Origin: a virus
Length of the DNA stretch: 64,000 nucleotides
Direction: 5' to 3' (one strand)
Virus record (IMG/VR): IMGVR_UViG_3300020213_000034
Coordinates: 1 to 64,000 of that record
A program made the translations under genes and the position numbers. Positions 1 through 6,956 of the stretch are shown piece by piece; the first letter of the stretch is position 1; the number at the start of each line of letters is the position of its first letter. The notes under the pieces were generated by a model that did not search any database, was not told the DNA's origin, and saw only the letters and a list, made by a program, of their open reading frames with translations.

Positions 1-122
1 GCGTTGCGGGCTTCGATGGCGGCCTCGAGGACGTTGTCGAGGGCGGCGTTGCGGGCTCCGTAGGCTTCGTGGGCGGCGGCGATGGCGCGGTCAGGTGCGG
101 GCGGGGTGGTGTTGGGGATCAT
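1..122 (-). CDS. alanine-rich paralog, 3' end outside window
   Basis: Starts MIPNTTPPAPDRAIAA and continues in alanine-rich heptad-like sequence (EARNAALDNVLEAAIEARNA) to the window edge, so the C-terminus is missing. It is the same family as the proteins at 119-451, 4933-5478 and the right-edge ORF. The ATG overlaps the TGA of the preceding gene (ATGA), implying translational coupling. Probably an alpha-helical or coiled-coil protein; function unknown. Confidence 0.7.
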   Translation of the reverse strand, partial: MIPNTTPPAPDRAIAAAHEAYGARNAALDNVLEAAIEARN

Positions 123-451
123 GCGTTGGGTTTGTCGGGCAGGGCCTTCATGGCGGCGTAGTATTTGTCGGCGGCGGCGAAGCGGTCGGCGCGGCGGTCG
201 GCGAGGTGGGGAGCGCAGGCAGCGCGGCATTCGGCTTCGGCTGCAGCCTTGGCGGCGTCGAATTTGGCGAGGTGGGGGGCGATTGCGGCAAGAAACTTAT
301 CGCCCGCTGCGTCGTACTCGGCGTTGGCTTCGGCTTCGGCTGCGGCGGCGGCCGCGTATCTGGCGTCGGATGCGTCGAGGGCGGCGACAAATTCGTTGCG
401 GTAGGCCGCGATGGCGCGGTCAGGTGCGGAGGGGGTGGTGTTGGTGTTCAT
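119..451 (-). CDS. alanine-rich helical protein
   Basis: 110 residues rich in Ala, Glu, Lys and Asp. It contains APHLAKFDAAKAAAEAE and the C-terminal signature ADKYYAAMKALPDKPNA, which reappears in the right-edge paralog as ADKYNAAMNALTDKYNA. No membrane segment or catalytic motif is visible; an extended helix or coiled coil is likely. The start was chosen at MNTNTTPSAPDR because it aligns with the paralog start MIPNTTPPAPDR; an in-frame ATG also exists at 487. The stop overlaps the next ATG. Function unknown. Confidence 0.7.
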   Translation of the reverse strand: MNTNTTPSAPDRAIAAYRNEFVAALDASDARYAAAAAAEAEANAEYDAAGDKFLAAIAPHLAKFDAAKAAAEAECRAACAPHLADRRADRFAAADKYYAAMKALPDKPNA

Positions 452-552
452 GGGGAGCATTACTTCATCGGTGGACTGATTTGTCATCTTCACAAGTCGT
501 CCAGTAAGGCGCTTATCGCCTTTATTGCAATTAAAAACGACAAATATGGCGA

Positions 553-846
553 CTAAGGGGGCGGGGCAACAGCGGCGTCTAGTGCTTCACGGGAGCGATT
601 GGAGAGGCGTTCCATTTCCGCGTCGGGCTTCCATTCGAGATGCCGCCAGAGGGGTTTGGCGGCGCGTTTATTCTGTCGGTTTTCGGCCGCAAGACACCAC
701 CGGCAGTGATACCCGCGGAACACGAACCGAGGCACTTCGCCGTGCATACCACAGGGCCCGTGCGCGTATTGGTGAGTGAGTTTCCCAGCGCGCTTGTGAC
801 ATCCATCACACACGGCCTCGGTCGGTTGTTTTTCAGGAGTGCTCAT
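553..846 (-). CDS. small zinc-finger-like protein
   Basis: 97 residues beginning MSTPEKQPTEAV, a leader shared with four other left-arm proteins. Two Cys pairs (CDGC near residue 13 and CRWC near residue 50) could bind one zinc ion. The rest is basic and aromatic (RHLEWKPDAEMERL). The start lies 14 bp inside the end of the upstream methyltransferase-like gene. A nucleic-acid- or protein-binding role is possible; no family is recognised. Confidence 0.7.
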   Translation of the reverse strand: MSTPEKQPTEAVCDGCHKRAGKLTHQYAHGPCGMHGEVPRFVFRGYHCRWCLAAENRQNKRAAKPLWRHLEWKPDAEMERLSNRSREALDAAVAPPP

Positions 847-1675
847 CTTGGGTGTTCGCCAAAAGCCGAGCAAAGAGCGTCCCTTGCCCGTTCTCGAAGT
901 ATTCGTATTCGTCCATCGTTGGCCCAGGGCAACCGCATTCCGAATAATCCTCCCCGCAAATTGAGCACTCGCCATATTCGTTACAGTCACCCGAAAAGGC
1001 CACCTGCTTCCATCCCCCAATCGCCGGTGCCCATTGGTCTGCCATCGCCGCCGCAATGCCAGGATACGTCTTGCTGCGCAGCTTCCAACGGTCTGCGGAG
1101 GGTGTGAGCTTGTTCTGTCCGCTGTCGGTCTGGTTCGCCCAACGCTCCACGTTGCCCACCATCCGCCCCGGCACTCGCTTCGTCGGCGTGAGCTTCGGAA
1201 GCCGGTGCAGCCACAGGCATGTCCGCTTGCTCGCATCCTCTCCGAATTGGTAGGGCTGCACGGTCTGCGTCGGCTTGCGGATTTGAGTCGAGATTATAGA
1301 CACCGGATTTTCGAGATACCATGGTTTATCCCCGGCCAGCTCGATCAACTCGCGGACGAATGCGAGAGCGGCATTTGTCTTTTCCCATCCACGTCCCCGG
1401 TTGTTCCAATGGATGCCGGCGACGGTCAGGAATGTGCAGTCTGGGTGCATCCCATACCCGCCCCACTCACGCGAGCGCATCGCGTCGCGGCAGTCGCCTT
1501 GGATGTGGTATGGACTGGTATCGTCGGAAGGGAGTAGGTCGCAGCTCCATGCGTCGATTCCCTTCGCGCGGAGTGCTTCGCGCACCATTCCTGAGTGCTC
1601 GCAGCAAACCAAAAAAGACGCCGGCGGCGAACCCGTCGCCACGCCCTCGGTCGTTTCTTTTTCAGGAGTGTTCAT
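833..1675 (-). CDS. DNA cytosine methyltransferase-like protein
   Basis: 280 residues. The N-terminus FLVCCEHSGMVREALRAKG resembles the SAM-binding motif I of the phage/bacterial cytosine-C5 methyltransferase-like family. It is followed by GDCRD, a HPDCTFLTVAG segment in the place of the catalytic Pro-Cys motif, and WYLENPVS, the ENV/ENP-type motif. The C-terminal 60 residues carry a Cys cluster (CSICGEDYSECGC). The catalytic motif has an Asp before Cys (PDC rather than PPC/PCQ), so activity is uncertain. It probably modifies phage DNA against host restriction. The stop region overlaps the next gene; the start has an ATGA overlap with the preceding one. Confidence 0.75.
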   Translation of the reverse strand: MNTPEKETTEGVATGSPPASFLVCCEHSGMVREALRAKGIDAWSCDLLPSDDTSPYHIQGDCRDAMRSREWGGYGMHPDCTFLTVAGIHWNNRGRGWEKTNAALAFVRELIELAGDKPWYLENPVSIISTQIRKPTQTVQPYQFGEDASKRTCLWLHRLPKLTPTKRVPGRMVGNVERWANQTDSGQNKLTPSADRWKLRSKTYPGIAAAMADQWAPAIGGWKQVAFSGDCNEYGECSICGEDYSECGCPGPTMDEYEYFENGQGTLFARLLANTQDEHS

Positions 1676-1893
1676 GGTTGTTTTGGGATTCTGGAGTTAG
1701 CCTTATGGTCGGAGATGATTTTCTCGCCTTCGTCGATTAGCTGATCGGCCAGAAAAAGCGAATAACCCACGAGGTCTTTGACCTTGCAATTTACGAGCGC
1801 CCAGCCGCACCCCGGGTTGTGCGCAAAGACGGCATTGTTCGCCGCAAATCCCGCCAGTATTCGCGAGGCGATTTCGATTCGTTGTGCGCTCAT
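1672..1893 (-). CDS. hypothetical protein
   Basis: 73 residues (MSAQRIEIASRILAGFAANNAV...). It reads as a soluble helical protein with one Cys pair in GCGWALVNC; no family is recognised. Both ends use ATGA overlaps, so it is translationally coupled to its neighbours. Confidence 0.6.
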   Translation of the reverse strand: MSAQRIEIASRILAGFAANNAVFAHNPGCGWALVNCKVKDLVGYSLFLADQLIDEGEKIISDHKANSRIPKQP

Positions 1894-2075
1894 GGTTGAT
1901 TTGGGTTCTGTGGATCAGAATCTTGGGTGTTCGCCAGAAGTTTATCCTGGATCGCGTTTGCGTAAGCTTGGATTTCTGTGACTGGCAACAAAAGCGCGTA
2001 TGGCCCTATTTGTGCCAATAGCACATCTCTCCAGTTTTCGATTTGCGCGGGCGTAAGCACTATGTTGGGTTTCAT
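1890..2075 (-). CDS. hypothetical protein with shared PQNPNQP tail
   Basis: 61 residues. The body is short and helical (LTPAQIENWRDVLLAQIG). Its C-terminus LLANTQDSDPQNPNQP combines two tails seen in neighbours: LLANTQDE of the methyltransferase-like protein and SDPQNPNQP of the 113-residue paralogs. It looks like a mosaic product of recombination at gene junctions. Function unknown. Confidence 0.6.
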   Translation of the reverse strand: MKPNIVLTPAQIENWRDVLLAQIGPYALLLPVTEIQAYANAIQDKLLANTQDSDPQNPNQP

Positions 2076-2087
2076 GGTGTGGCTTGT

Positions 2088-2345
2088 CTACTGGTTCTCC
2101 AGATTCCATCTGGCTTTCCATTTGGCTTGTTTCCGGACGTGAAAAAGACACGCCGCCACATCCCGCCGGCCAGCGCACGCTTCCGCGGCCCGTTTATGCC
2201 AAATGGCGCGACCGAAGCAGAATGAAGCCCAATGCGGCCTAACAAAACGCCAGAGCCAACGCGGCCATTTGCCGCGTGATTGTGTATCAGGAATATTCGA
2301 GTGCATAGAGTGATTGCGGAGATTATAGCCCGCCGCGTGGCTCAT
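2088..2345 (-). CDS. small basic hypothetical protein
   Basis: 85 residues, Arg/Trp/Lys-rich (KWPRWLWRFVRPHWASFCFG, then FHVRKQAKWKARW). The start was placed at the ATG following an AAG, in the same context as the gene starting at 846, and overlapping the upstream stop by 23 bp. Its composition suggests nucleic-acid binding, but no family is recognised. The overlap arrangement is the main support for its being coding. Confidence 0.5.
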   Translation of the reverse strand: MSHAAGYNLRNHSMHSNIPDTQSRGKWPRWLWRFVRPHWASFCFGRAIWHKRAAEACAGRRDVAACLFHVRKQAKWKARWNLENQ

Positions 2346-2646
2346 CTTGGGTGTTGGGCAGAGCGGACTCACAGGCTTGGATTGCAGTTTCGCGACTCGG
2401 CGAGATTCCGCTTTCGCAGCCAGCCATCCAGTTCCAGTTTCCGTCCGTTCGACGCTCAACTGACGCAGCGATGTTACGGAGCCGCCCCTCGTATTTGGTG
2501 CCAAGCGCCCAGATAGTTGGGCCGTGCCCTACGCACGCCCATTCAGTGTTCGTTTTATTGTTTTCGGAAGCCCAACCAGCCGCCAGACCGAACGCGCTTG
2601 GGCGTCCGTCCGGCGAGCGGGAGTCAGTGAGATGCGCGTCGGTCAT
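2323..2646 (-). CDS. hypothetical protein
   Basis: 107 residues from MTDAHLTDSRSPDGR. The mid-region WASENNKTNTEWACVGHGPTIWALG is Trp/Gly-rich. The C-terminus ends ALPNTQDEPRGGL, carrying the NTQDE junction tail common in this arm. The start lies 1 nt after the upstream stop. A longer in-frame extension to 2724 would overlap the upstream gene and is not preferred. Confidence 0.6.
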   Translation of the reverse strand: MTDAHLTDSRSPDGRPSAFGLAAGWASENNKTNTEWACVGHGPTIWALGTKYEGRLRNIAASVERRTDGNWNWMAGCESGISPSRETAIQACESALPNTQDEPRGGL

Positions 2647-2647
2647 C

Positions 2648-2890
2648 TTATTTGTTAGCCTGAAGATCGGCCCGCGTAAATGGCCCGCAGTTGGGGCGGA
2701 AGTTCGGACAATTCCAGTCGGCAACGCATTGAGCCCACGTCAGGTGCATCGCGGAGCGGGAGCAGTAGTTTACACATTCGACCGCGCCGTGTTTTCCGCG
2801 CCGTGCGGCGCCGCCGCACACCGGACAGGCCAACAAATCGCCACAGCCAACGGCCACGGCCCCGGTCGTTTGTTTTTCTTGAGTGCTCAT
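2648..2890 (-). CDS. Lar-like zinc-ribbon protein
   Basis: 80 residues with a single zinc-ribbon pattern: CPVCGG near residue 22, then CVNYC, then a conserved Trp (WAQCVADWNC). This order matches the small Lar (restriction-alleviation) type Cys4 proteins of phages, but assignment by eye is tentative. It begins with the shared leader MSTQEKQTTGAV. ATGA overlap with the next gene. Confidence 0.65.
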   Translation of the reverse strand: MSTQEKQTTGAVAVGCGDLLACPVCGGAARRGKHGAVECVNYCSRSAMHLTWAQCVADWNCPNFRPNCGPFTRADLQANK

Positions 2891-3228
2891 GGTTGATTTG
2901 GGTTCTGTGGATCAGAATAAACCGGCACCCGCATCCACGCGATGACCTTGCCCGAGTATTCCCAACTGGTCTCGCATATGTCGCACGACTCTTGATGCCA
3001 GCCGGTCCAGTAGTATTCGCCTTCTTCGCCCGGCACTGGCTCCGCATCGGAGGGCGGATCGCAGTCGTCGCTCGCCGGCGAGGCGTGGCGGTTGAGGTAT
3101 TCGAGAGTGACAAAGCTCGTTTTTCTGGAAGCGGTCTGCACGGCACACCAGAAGCGTTCGCGTTTGCCCTTGGCCACGTCCGGCGTGCCGACCTGCCATT
3201 TAAGCGGTTGTTTTTCTTGAGTGTTCAT
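2887..3228 (-). CDS. 113-residue paralog A, C-x2-C protein
   Basis: Close paralog of the protein at 3545-3886, with the same length and identical blocks such as DPPSDAEPVPGEE, YYWTGW and PVYSDPQNPNQP. It carries a CDIC pair and an acidic middle. It begins MNTQEKQPLKWQVG. The tandem duplication with one Cys-rich gene between the copies points to recent duplication. Function unknown; possibly a metal-binding adaptor. Confidence 0.7.
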   Translation of the reverse strand: MNTQEKQPLKWQVGTPDVAKGKRERFWCAVQTASRKTSFVTLEYLNRHASPASDDCDPPSDAEPVPGEEGEYYWTGWHQESCDICETSWEYSGKVIAWMRVPVYSDPQNPNQP

Positions 3229-3272
3229 AGTTGTATTTGGGTTTGGAATGTTGGGCGGGGTCGTGGCTCGTC

Positions 3273-3548
3273 TCAGTGGTTCGGCTGAAACTTTTCGATG
3301 CCCGCCTTGATGCGACGCGCCTCGTATTCGAATCCTATCCACGAAAACACGGCTTCGTAGCATTCTTCGGAGCATACGCATGGCTCCCTCGGCTCTCCTC
3401 CGCAGCCGCACTCCTGTCCTGAGCAACAGTATTCAGGCACATAGCCCGGGACTGGCTTGCTGCAAATAAGGCAAATCGGGATAGCCGATCGAGTGATCAG
3501 CGCGGGTCTATGTTGGCTATCGGGTTTTATGCTTGGTTCATTGCTCAT
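3273..3548 (-). CDS. cysteine-rich zinc-binding protein
   Basis: 91 residues with CLIC, CCSGQECGCGG and CVCSEEC: ten Cys in about 40 residues, enough for two zinc sites. The C-terminal helix FSWIGFEYEARRIKAGIEKF is basic. It sits between the two 113-residue paralogs and is coupled to paralog B's stop by ATGA overlap. No family is recognised. Confidence 0.65.
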   Translation of the reverse strand: MSNEPSIKPDSQHRPALITRSAIPICLICSKPVPGYVPEYCCSGQECGCGGEPREPCVCSEECYEAVFSWIGFEYEARRIKAGIEKFQPNH

Positions 3549-3886
3549 GGTTGATTTGGGTTCTGTGGATCAGAATAAACCGGCAGACGCATCCATGCGA
3601 CGACCTTGCCATCGTAGTCCCAAATGGTGTTGCACGTGTCGCACGACTCTTGTTGCCAGCCGGTCCAGTAGTATTCGTCTTCTTCGCCCGGCACTGGCTC
3701 CGCATCGGAGGGCGGATCGTAGTAGTCGCTCGCTGGCATGGCGTAGCGGTTGAGGTATTCGAGCACGATGCATCTCGTTTTTCCGGGATCGGTCTGCACG
3801 GCACACCAGAAGCTTTCGCGTTTGCCCTCGGCGACGTCCGGGTTGCCGACCTGCCATTGAAGCGGTTGTTTTTCTTGAGTGTTCAT
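3545..3886 (-). CDS. 113-residue paralog B
   Basis: Paralog of 2887-3228. It begins MNTQEKQPLQWQVGNPDVAE and ends PVYSDPQNPNQP, with CDTC in place of CDIC. The DNA identity extends through the 30-bp junction repeat at its 3' end. Function unknown. Confidence 0.7.
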   Translation of the reverse strand: MNTQEKQPLQWQVGNPDVAEGKRESFWCAVQTDPGKTRCIVLEYLNRYAMPASDYYDPPSDAEPVPGEEDEYYWTGWQQESCDTCNTIWDYDGKVVAWMRLPVYSDPQNPNQP

Positions 3887-3893
3887 GGGTGAT

Positions 3894-4286
3894 TTAGGGT
3901 TTGTGTGTCTGGCCGGGCTTGGGGTTTGGCAGAAGAGAATCAAACGCCTCTAGGGTGAACATGTGCCACTGGGCTTCTACCACCTCGTCCGTTGTTTTAT
4001 CCCATTGCATGGCCCCGCTGTTATTTTCTATCCCCTGCCGAAAGCCTGTGACGTATGCGCGTGAGATTGCGCGGGCCGCGCGCTCGATTTGCGCGTCAGA
4101 ATAATCGGAGCCTAGCAAATCGTCAGGGTGCGCCGCTGGTGCGGGGACGTACTTGTAGGTGAGCCATGCATTGGTCGAGCATGGGCACAAGCTCAGGAGC
4201 TGTACCGCTGGTGCGGGGTTCGTCGGCGCGCTGGCGACGATCATGTCGTCGGTTTCGACGATATGTTTTTCAGGTTCGTTTTTCAT
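3894..4286 (-). CDS. hypothetical protein
   Basis: 130 residues. The N-terminal third is low in structure and Pro/Ala-rich. The middle (YSDAQIERAARAISRAYVTGF) and end (EVVEAQWHMFTLEAFDSLL) are helical, resembling small phage proteins built on the pattern ARAI-x-W. No catalytic motif. ATGA overlap with the 43-residue membrane protein upstream. Confidence 0.65.
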   Translation of the reverse strand: MKNEPEKHIVETDDMIVASAPTNPAPAVQLLSLCPCSTNAWLTYKYVPAPAAHPDDLLGSDYSDAQIERAARAISRAYVTGFRQGIENNSGAMQWDKTTDEVVEAQWHMFTLEAFDSLLPNPKPGQTHKP

Positions 4287-4414
4287 GTTTCGAAGATGAC
4301 GTTAGCGACAGCGGCCATGACGGCGAGCAAAACGACAAAAGCGAGCTTGAGTATCACCGCGCCAATGAAGACATCGACATCTAGTTTATTTTTTCCGGTT
4401 GGTTTGTCTTTCAT
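4283..4414 (-). CDS. 43-residue membrane protein
   Basis: A short protein with a basic N-terminus (MKDKPTGKNKLDV) followed by one hydrophobic helix (AVILKLAFVVLLAVMAAVA), so one transmembrane span with the N-terminus probably cytoplasmic. Its TGA overlaps the next ATG. Size and topology resemble small phage inner-membrane proteins; function unknown. Confidence 0.6.
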   Translation of the reverse strand: MKDKPTGKNKLDVDVFIGAVILKLAFVVLLAVMAAVANVIFET

Positions 4415-4496
4415 AGGGCCTGAAACTTGGCGGAACGGGTATGAGGTGCTCAATGGCAACCGCTTGAAAACAATGAAGTTAGCTATTCAGGGGTTG

Positions 4497-4526
4497 GGTG
4501 ATCCCGAAATCTGTTTCGGGATCACC
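4497..4526. terminator. perfect 13-bp hairpin, 4-nt loop
   Basis: Arms GGTGATCCCGAAA and TTTCGGGATCACC flank the loop TCTG. It lies between the 69-residue gene (3' side on the - strand) and the 43-residue gene. Neither side has a clear U-run, so it may be an attenuator or processing/stability hairpin rather than a classical terminator. Confidence 0.6.
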
Positions 4527-4550
4527 GCGTGGGCGGCTGCGGAGGGGGCA

Positions 4551-4760
4551 TTAGGGGTGGCACGGTTTCCACGAGACGCTGGTGAAGAAGAGGAAAAGCG
4601 CGATGATGCCAAAGACGATGGCGCCAATATAGACTTGGCGGTCGCTGCGCTTTTCCTCGACCAATCTTTCGGCCGCTAGCTTTTCGCCGGCCAGATCGTG
4701 GAGACGTATAAATTCGGCGCGTCGGGCGGCCAAACTGTTTTTTTGTTTTTTCTTTTTCAT
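4551..4760 (-). CDS. 69-residue membrane protein with coiled N-terminus
   Basis: MKKKKQKNSLAARRAEF opens a charged helical stretch (LAGEKLAAERLVEEKRSDR) followed by one transmembrane helix (VYIGAIVFGIIALFLFFTSV) near the C-terminus. The topology resembles small tail-anchored or spanin/holin-accessory proteins; function unknown. The frame stays open upstream to an ATG at 4919, so a 122-residue form is formally possible. That upstream part looks like a frameshifted alanine-rich gene. Confidence 0.6.
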   Translation of the reverse strand: MKKKKQKNSLAARRAEFIRLHDLAGEKLAAERLVEEKRSDRQVYIGAIVFGIIALFLFFTSVSWKPCHP

Positions 4761-4919
4761 GGAGTGGTGGTGGTGTATTTGCCGCGTCGCGGTACTTGGC
4801 ACGGGCGGCGCATATGTCGGCCGCAGGTCCAGCGCCGCGTCGTAACCGGCGGCGAGGGCGGCGTCGGCTTCGGCGGCACGTTTGCGGCGGGCGGCGATGG
4901 GGGCGGTAATTTCGATCAT
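4761..4919 (-). pseudogene. frameshifted alanine-rich paralog remnant
   Basis: From the ATG at 4919 the sequence reads MIEITAPIAARRKRAAEADA then ALAAGYDAALD, matching the alanine-rich family. After that the family-like reading (ADICAARAKYRDAAN) continues only in another frame, consistent with a one-base indel. The original frame drifts into PPVPSTATRQ and then into the downstream gene. Confidence 0.5.
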
Positions 4920-4932
4920 GGGGGTCATTGGG

Positions 4933-5478
4933 TTACAAGTCGATGTCGGCATCGTATTTGAGGCGAGCGGCGGCGTGTTTGGCGAGGCGGACAGCATGGT
5001 GGGGAGAGCAGGCGGCTTCGCAGGCGGCTTCGCAGGCGGCTTTGAGGCGAGTGGCGCAGGCGGCGGTGGAGCAGGCGGCCCGCACTGCGCGGCAGTGGGT
5101 GAGGTGTGGAGCGCACGCGGCGGTGCATTCGGCATTCGCGGCGGCCAGCGCCGCGTCGTAACCGGCGGCGAGGGCTGCGTTATATTCGGCGTTGTGCCAA
5201 GGCAGGTCCGATGCGATTACGCGGTCCTTCTGGGCCCGCCGGTTGGCATGGCGACGTAGGTCGCGCGCTGCTTCGGCGCAAAGGGCGCGCACCTTTGCGG
5301 CGTGGATCGTGAAATCTTTCGGGAGCGTGTCGCGGTAACCCACGACAGCGACGCAGACAGCTTCCGCTAGGTCGAGCGCCTGTATCGCATCGCGGAATCC
5401 GCGCTCCGCGAAGCGGGCGGCGTTGAATTTGGCGCGGACGGCGTCGAGGTTGGCTTCGGTGTTGATTTCGTTTTTCAT
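4933..5478 (-). CDS. alanine/cysteine-rich helical protein
   Basis: 181 residues. The N-terminal half (NLDAVRAKFNAARFAERGF...) and second half (ALAAGYDAALAAANAECTAA) share the alanine-rich family pattern. Near residue 150 a 12-bp unit repeats three times, giving LKAACEAACEAAC. It ends ARLKYDADIDL. Probably a long helix or coiled coil with regularly spaced Cys. ATGA overlap with the upstream gene. Function unknown. Confidence 0.7.
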   Translation of the reverse strand: MKNEINTEANLDAVRAKFNAARFAERGFRDAIQALDLAEAVCVAVVGYRDTLPKDFTIHAAKVRALCAEAARDLRRHANRRAQKDRVIASDLPWHNAEYNAALAAGYDAALAAANAECTAACAPHLTHCRAVRAACSTAACATRLKAACEAACEAACSPHHAVRLAKHAAARLKYDADIDL

Positions 5479-5672
5479 TTCGTTTCTGGTTTTTTGTCCT
5501 TGGGGGCGTTGGCCCTTTTCCACGCGAAGAAGTCCTGCGCATCCTTCAGGTATAGTTGCCTGCATTTTTGCTCTTGGTGCTGTGCGTCACGCCGCTCGGC
5601 CTCTTGGTATTGTTGGTCATCGGCCTCAAACCCCATGGCTTCAAGTTCGCCCCAGATGTTTCGTTTACTCAT
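5475..5672 (-). CDS. small charged hypothetical protein
   Basis: 65 residues: MSKRNIWGELEAMGFEADDQ followed by a highly charged helix (YQEAERRDAQHQEQKCRQLY) and KDAQDFFAWKRAN. No membrane segment and no family recognised. Overlaps both neighbours by 4-8 bp. Confidence 0.6.
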   Translation of the reverse strand: MSKRNIWGELEAMGFEADDQQYQEAERRDAQHQEQKCRQLYLKDAQDFFAWKRANAPKDKKPETK

Positions 5673-5868
5673 GTCGTTCTACTTTTGACGTAAGGTGCCA
5701 CGCCCGGCAGGCGGGGCAAGGATAAATGCGCAAAGCCTCTGGGCGCTTGCGATGCGCGCTCATTCTTGCGTTCATCGCCGTCTGGGCTTCACGCTTACTG
5801 TAAGGGGTTTTCTGGCAGGAAAATCCGCCACGCCCGCCCCAATCAATCAATGGAAGCGGGCCAGTCAT
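5665..5868 (-). CDS. small phage zinc-finger protein (CPxC...WHLTS type)
   Basis: 67 residues. The core RIYPCPACRAWHLTSK after a basic helix (YSKREAQTAMNARM) matches a common small phage protein type with one Cys pair and a WHLTS signature; an upstream Cys (FSCQKTPY) may complete the metal site. Function unknown; likely nucleic-acid or protein binding. Confidence 0.65.
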   Translation of the reverse strand: MTGPLPLIDWGGRGGFSCQKTPYSKREAQTAMNARMSAHRKRPEALRIYPCPACRAWHLTSKVERHE

Positions 5869-6113
5869 GCCAGTCTGACGGTTTCGACATTCCGCTCCGT
5901 TTCCGAGTCCCGCTGAATGCCGGCTACCGACAGCTTGCCAGCAACAATCAGCTCATTGACCCGGCCGCACACGCTGCTCAGGCGCATTCCGGTGGCCTTG
6001 GCGATCCCAGAGCGAGAAAGCCCGGCGCACATAAACAGGCAGCCGAGCACGCGCTGATGGCCGTCGGCCTTTGTCGGCTTGGTGGCCTTGAGTGATTCAG
6101 CCTTGGTGCTCAT
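5865..6113 (-). CDS. winged helix-turn-helix protein
   Basis: 82 residues. LFMCAGLSRSGIAKATGMRL then SSVCGRVNELIVAGKL forms a typical HTH followed by a wing (LSVAGIQRDSETERNVETV), as in small MarR/DprA-C-terminal-like winged domains. It is a candidate transcriptional regulator of this arm. ATGA-coupled on both sides. Confidence 0.7.
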   Translation of the reverse strand: MSTKAESLKATKPTKADGHQRVLGCLFMCAGLSRSGIAKATGMRLSSVCGRVNELIVAGKLSVAGIQRDSETERNVETVRLA

Positions 6114-6364
6114 TGCAGGACGCGATTGTGGATAACCCCGACCTTGTAAAGCGGTGCAAGCCTTCCCGAGTCAAACAGGACTGACTTCTCAAAAACGCCG
6201 CGGATTTCCATGGTTTTTGCGATGATCTTGTTCAGCTGACGGAGGCCCCTGAATCCCGGGAATGTCGTGGGGTGATCGGCCGGGAGGAGCACGCCAAGAT
6301 TTTTATCGAACGCGAGCGGCCTCCCGTTGGACTCCGCGTAGTGGACTTTCTTCTTCTTTGCCAT
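6110..6364 (-). CDS. hypothetical protein
   Basis: 84 residues starting MAKKKKVHYAESNGRPLAF after the context ACCACA-ATG. The body (GLRQLNKIIAKTMEIRGVFE, then VLFDSGRLAPLYKVGVI) looks soluble and globular. No family recognised. Confidence 0.65.
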   Translation of the reverse strand: MAKKKKVHYAESNGRPLAFDKNLGVLLPADHPTTFPGFRGLRQLNKIIAKTMEIRGVFEKSVLFDSGRLAPLYKVGVIHNRVLQ

Positions 6365-6377
6365 TGTGGTTGGTGGG

Positions 6378-6956
6378 TTAAGGTTTGCAGCTGACTCCGG
6401 GGGCAGACCCGCGGCGTTCGCACTCTTCCTGAAGCAGAGCCAGACTGCGCCACGCAAGGGACCGCAGGTGCTCGAGTCTGTCTGGGGTGGAGGTGTTGCC
6501 AGCATCGATCAGGTGCCGCACGATGCAGTCGGCGTGATCGGGGCTTTTCCAGCGGGCCCAGTGCGGGCCTTTCACGTTACCCGGGGTGTGCTTCTGGTCC
6601 GATGTGAGCGAGTGGCGGGCGACCTCAAAAAGGGCAGCCGGGAAGTATCCAAGAAGACCCCGAAACATGGGGGCGGTCTTGCGCTCGTCGCTGTCCTGAG
6701 GAATAAAGTATTTCTGTTCCGAAGACTGCAAGCATTCAGTTGTGTTCGGCTGGCTAATTCCGCCTTGCTGGGGGCAGGGGATTTTGCGATAAACCCTCCA
6801 TCGCCCCTCCCCCTCCTCCATTCTCCCCACTGTGCGGCCAACACCCCAGCTAACAAACGCCTCGGGTATTCCGTCGCAGACATAAATGTCCCCTAGTGCA
6901 CAAAGCACGTCAGGTTCAAGATGCTGGTATCCGCCGATGTGGGATGGTAGGTTCAT
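6378..6956 (-). CDS. hypothetical protein
   Basis: 192 residues from MNLPSHIGGYQHLEPDVLCA. The N-terminal half contains DIYVCDGIPEAFVSWGVG; the C-terminal half is helical with DHADCIVRHLIDAG and SLALLQEECERRG. The ATG overlaps the stop of the upstream 79-residue gene (ATGA at 6953-6956), which supports two separate genes here rather than one long ORF starting at a TTG at 7199. Confidence 0.6.
   Translation of the reverse strand: MNLPSHIGGYQHLEPDVLCALGDIYVCDGIPEAFVSWGVGRTVGRMEEGEGRWRVYRKIPCPQQGGISQPNTTECLQSSEQKYFIPQDSDERKTAPMFRGLLGYFPAALFEVARHSLTSDQKHTPGNVKGPHWARWKSPDHADCIVRHLIDAGNTSTPDRLEHLRSLAWRSLALLQEECERRGSAPGVSCKP

Noticed and set aside
165-404. Alanine-rich ORFs on the + strand over the left edge
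   Set aside because: They are reverse-strand readings of GC-rich alanine codons; the - strand reading has conserved paralogs and ATGA coupling.
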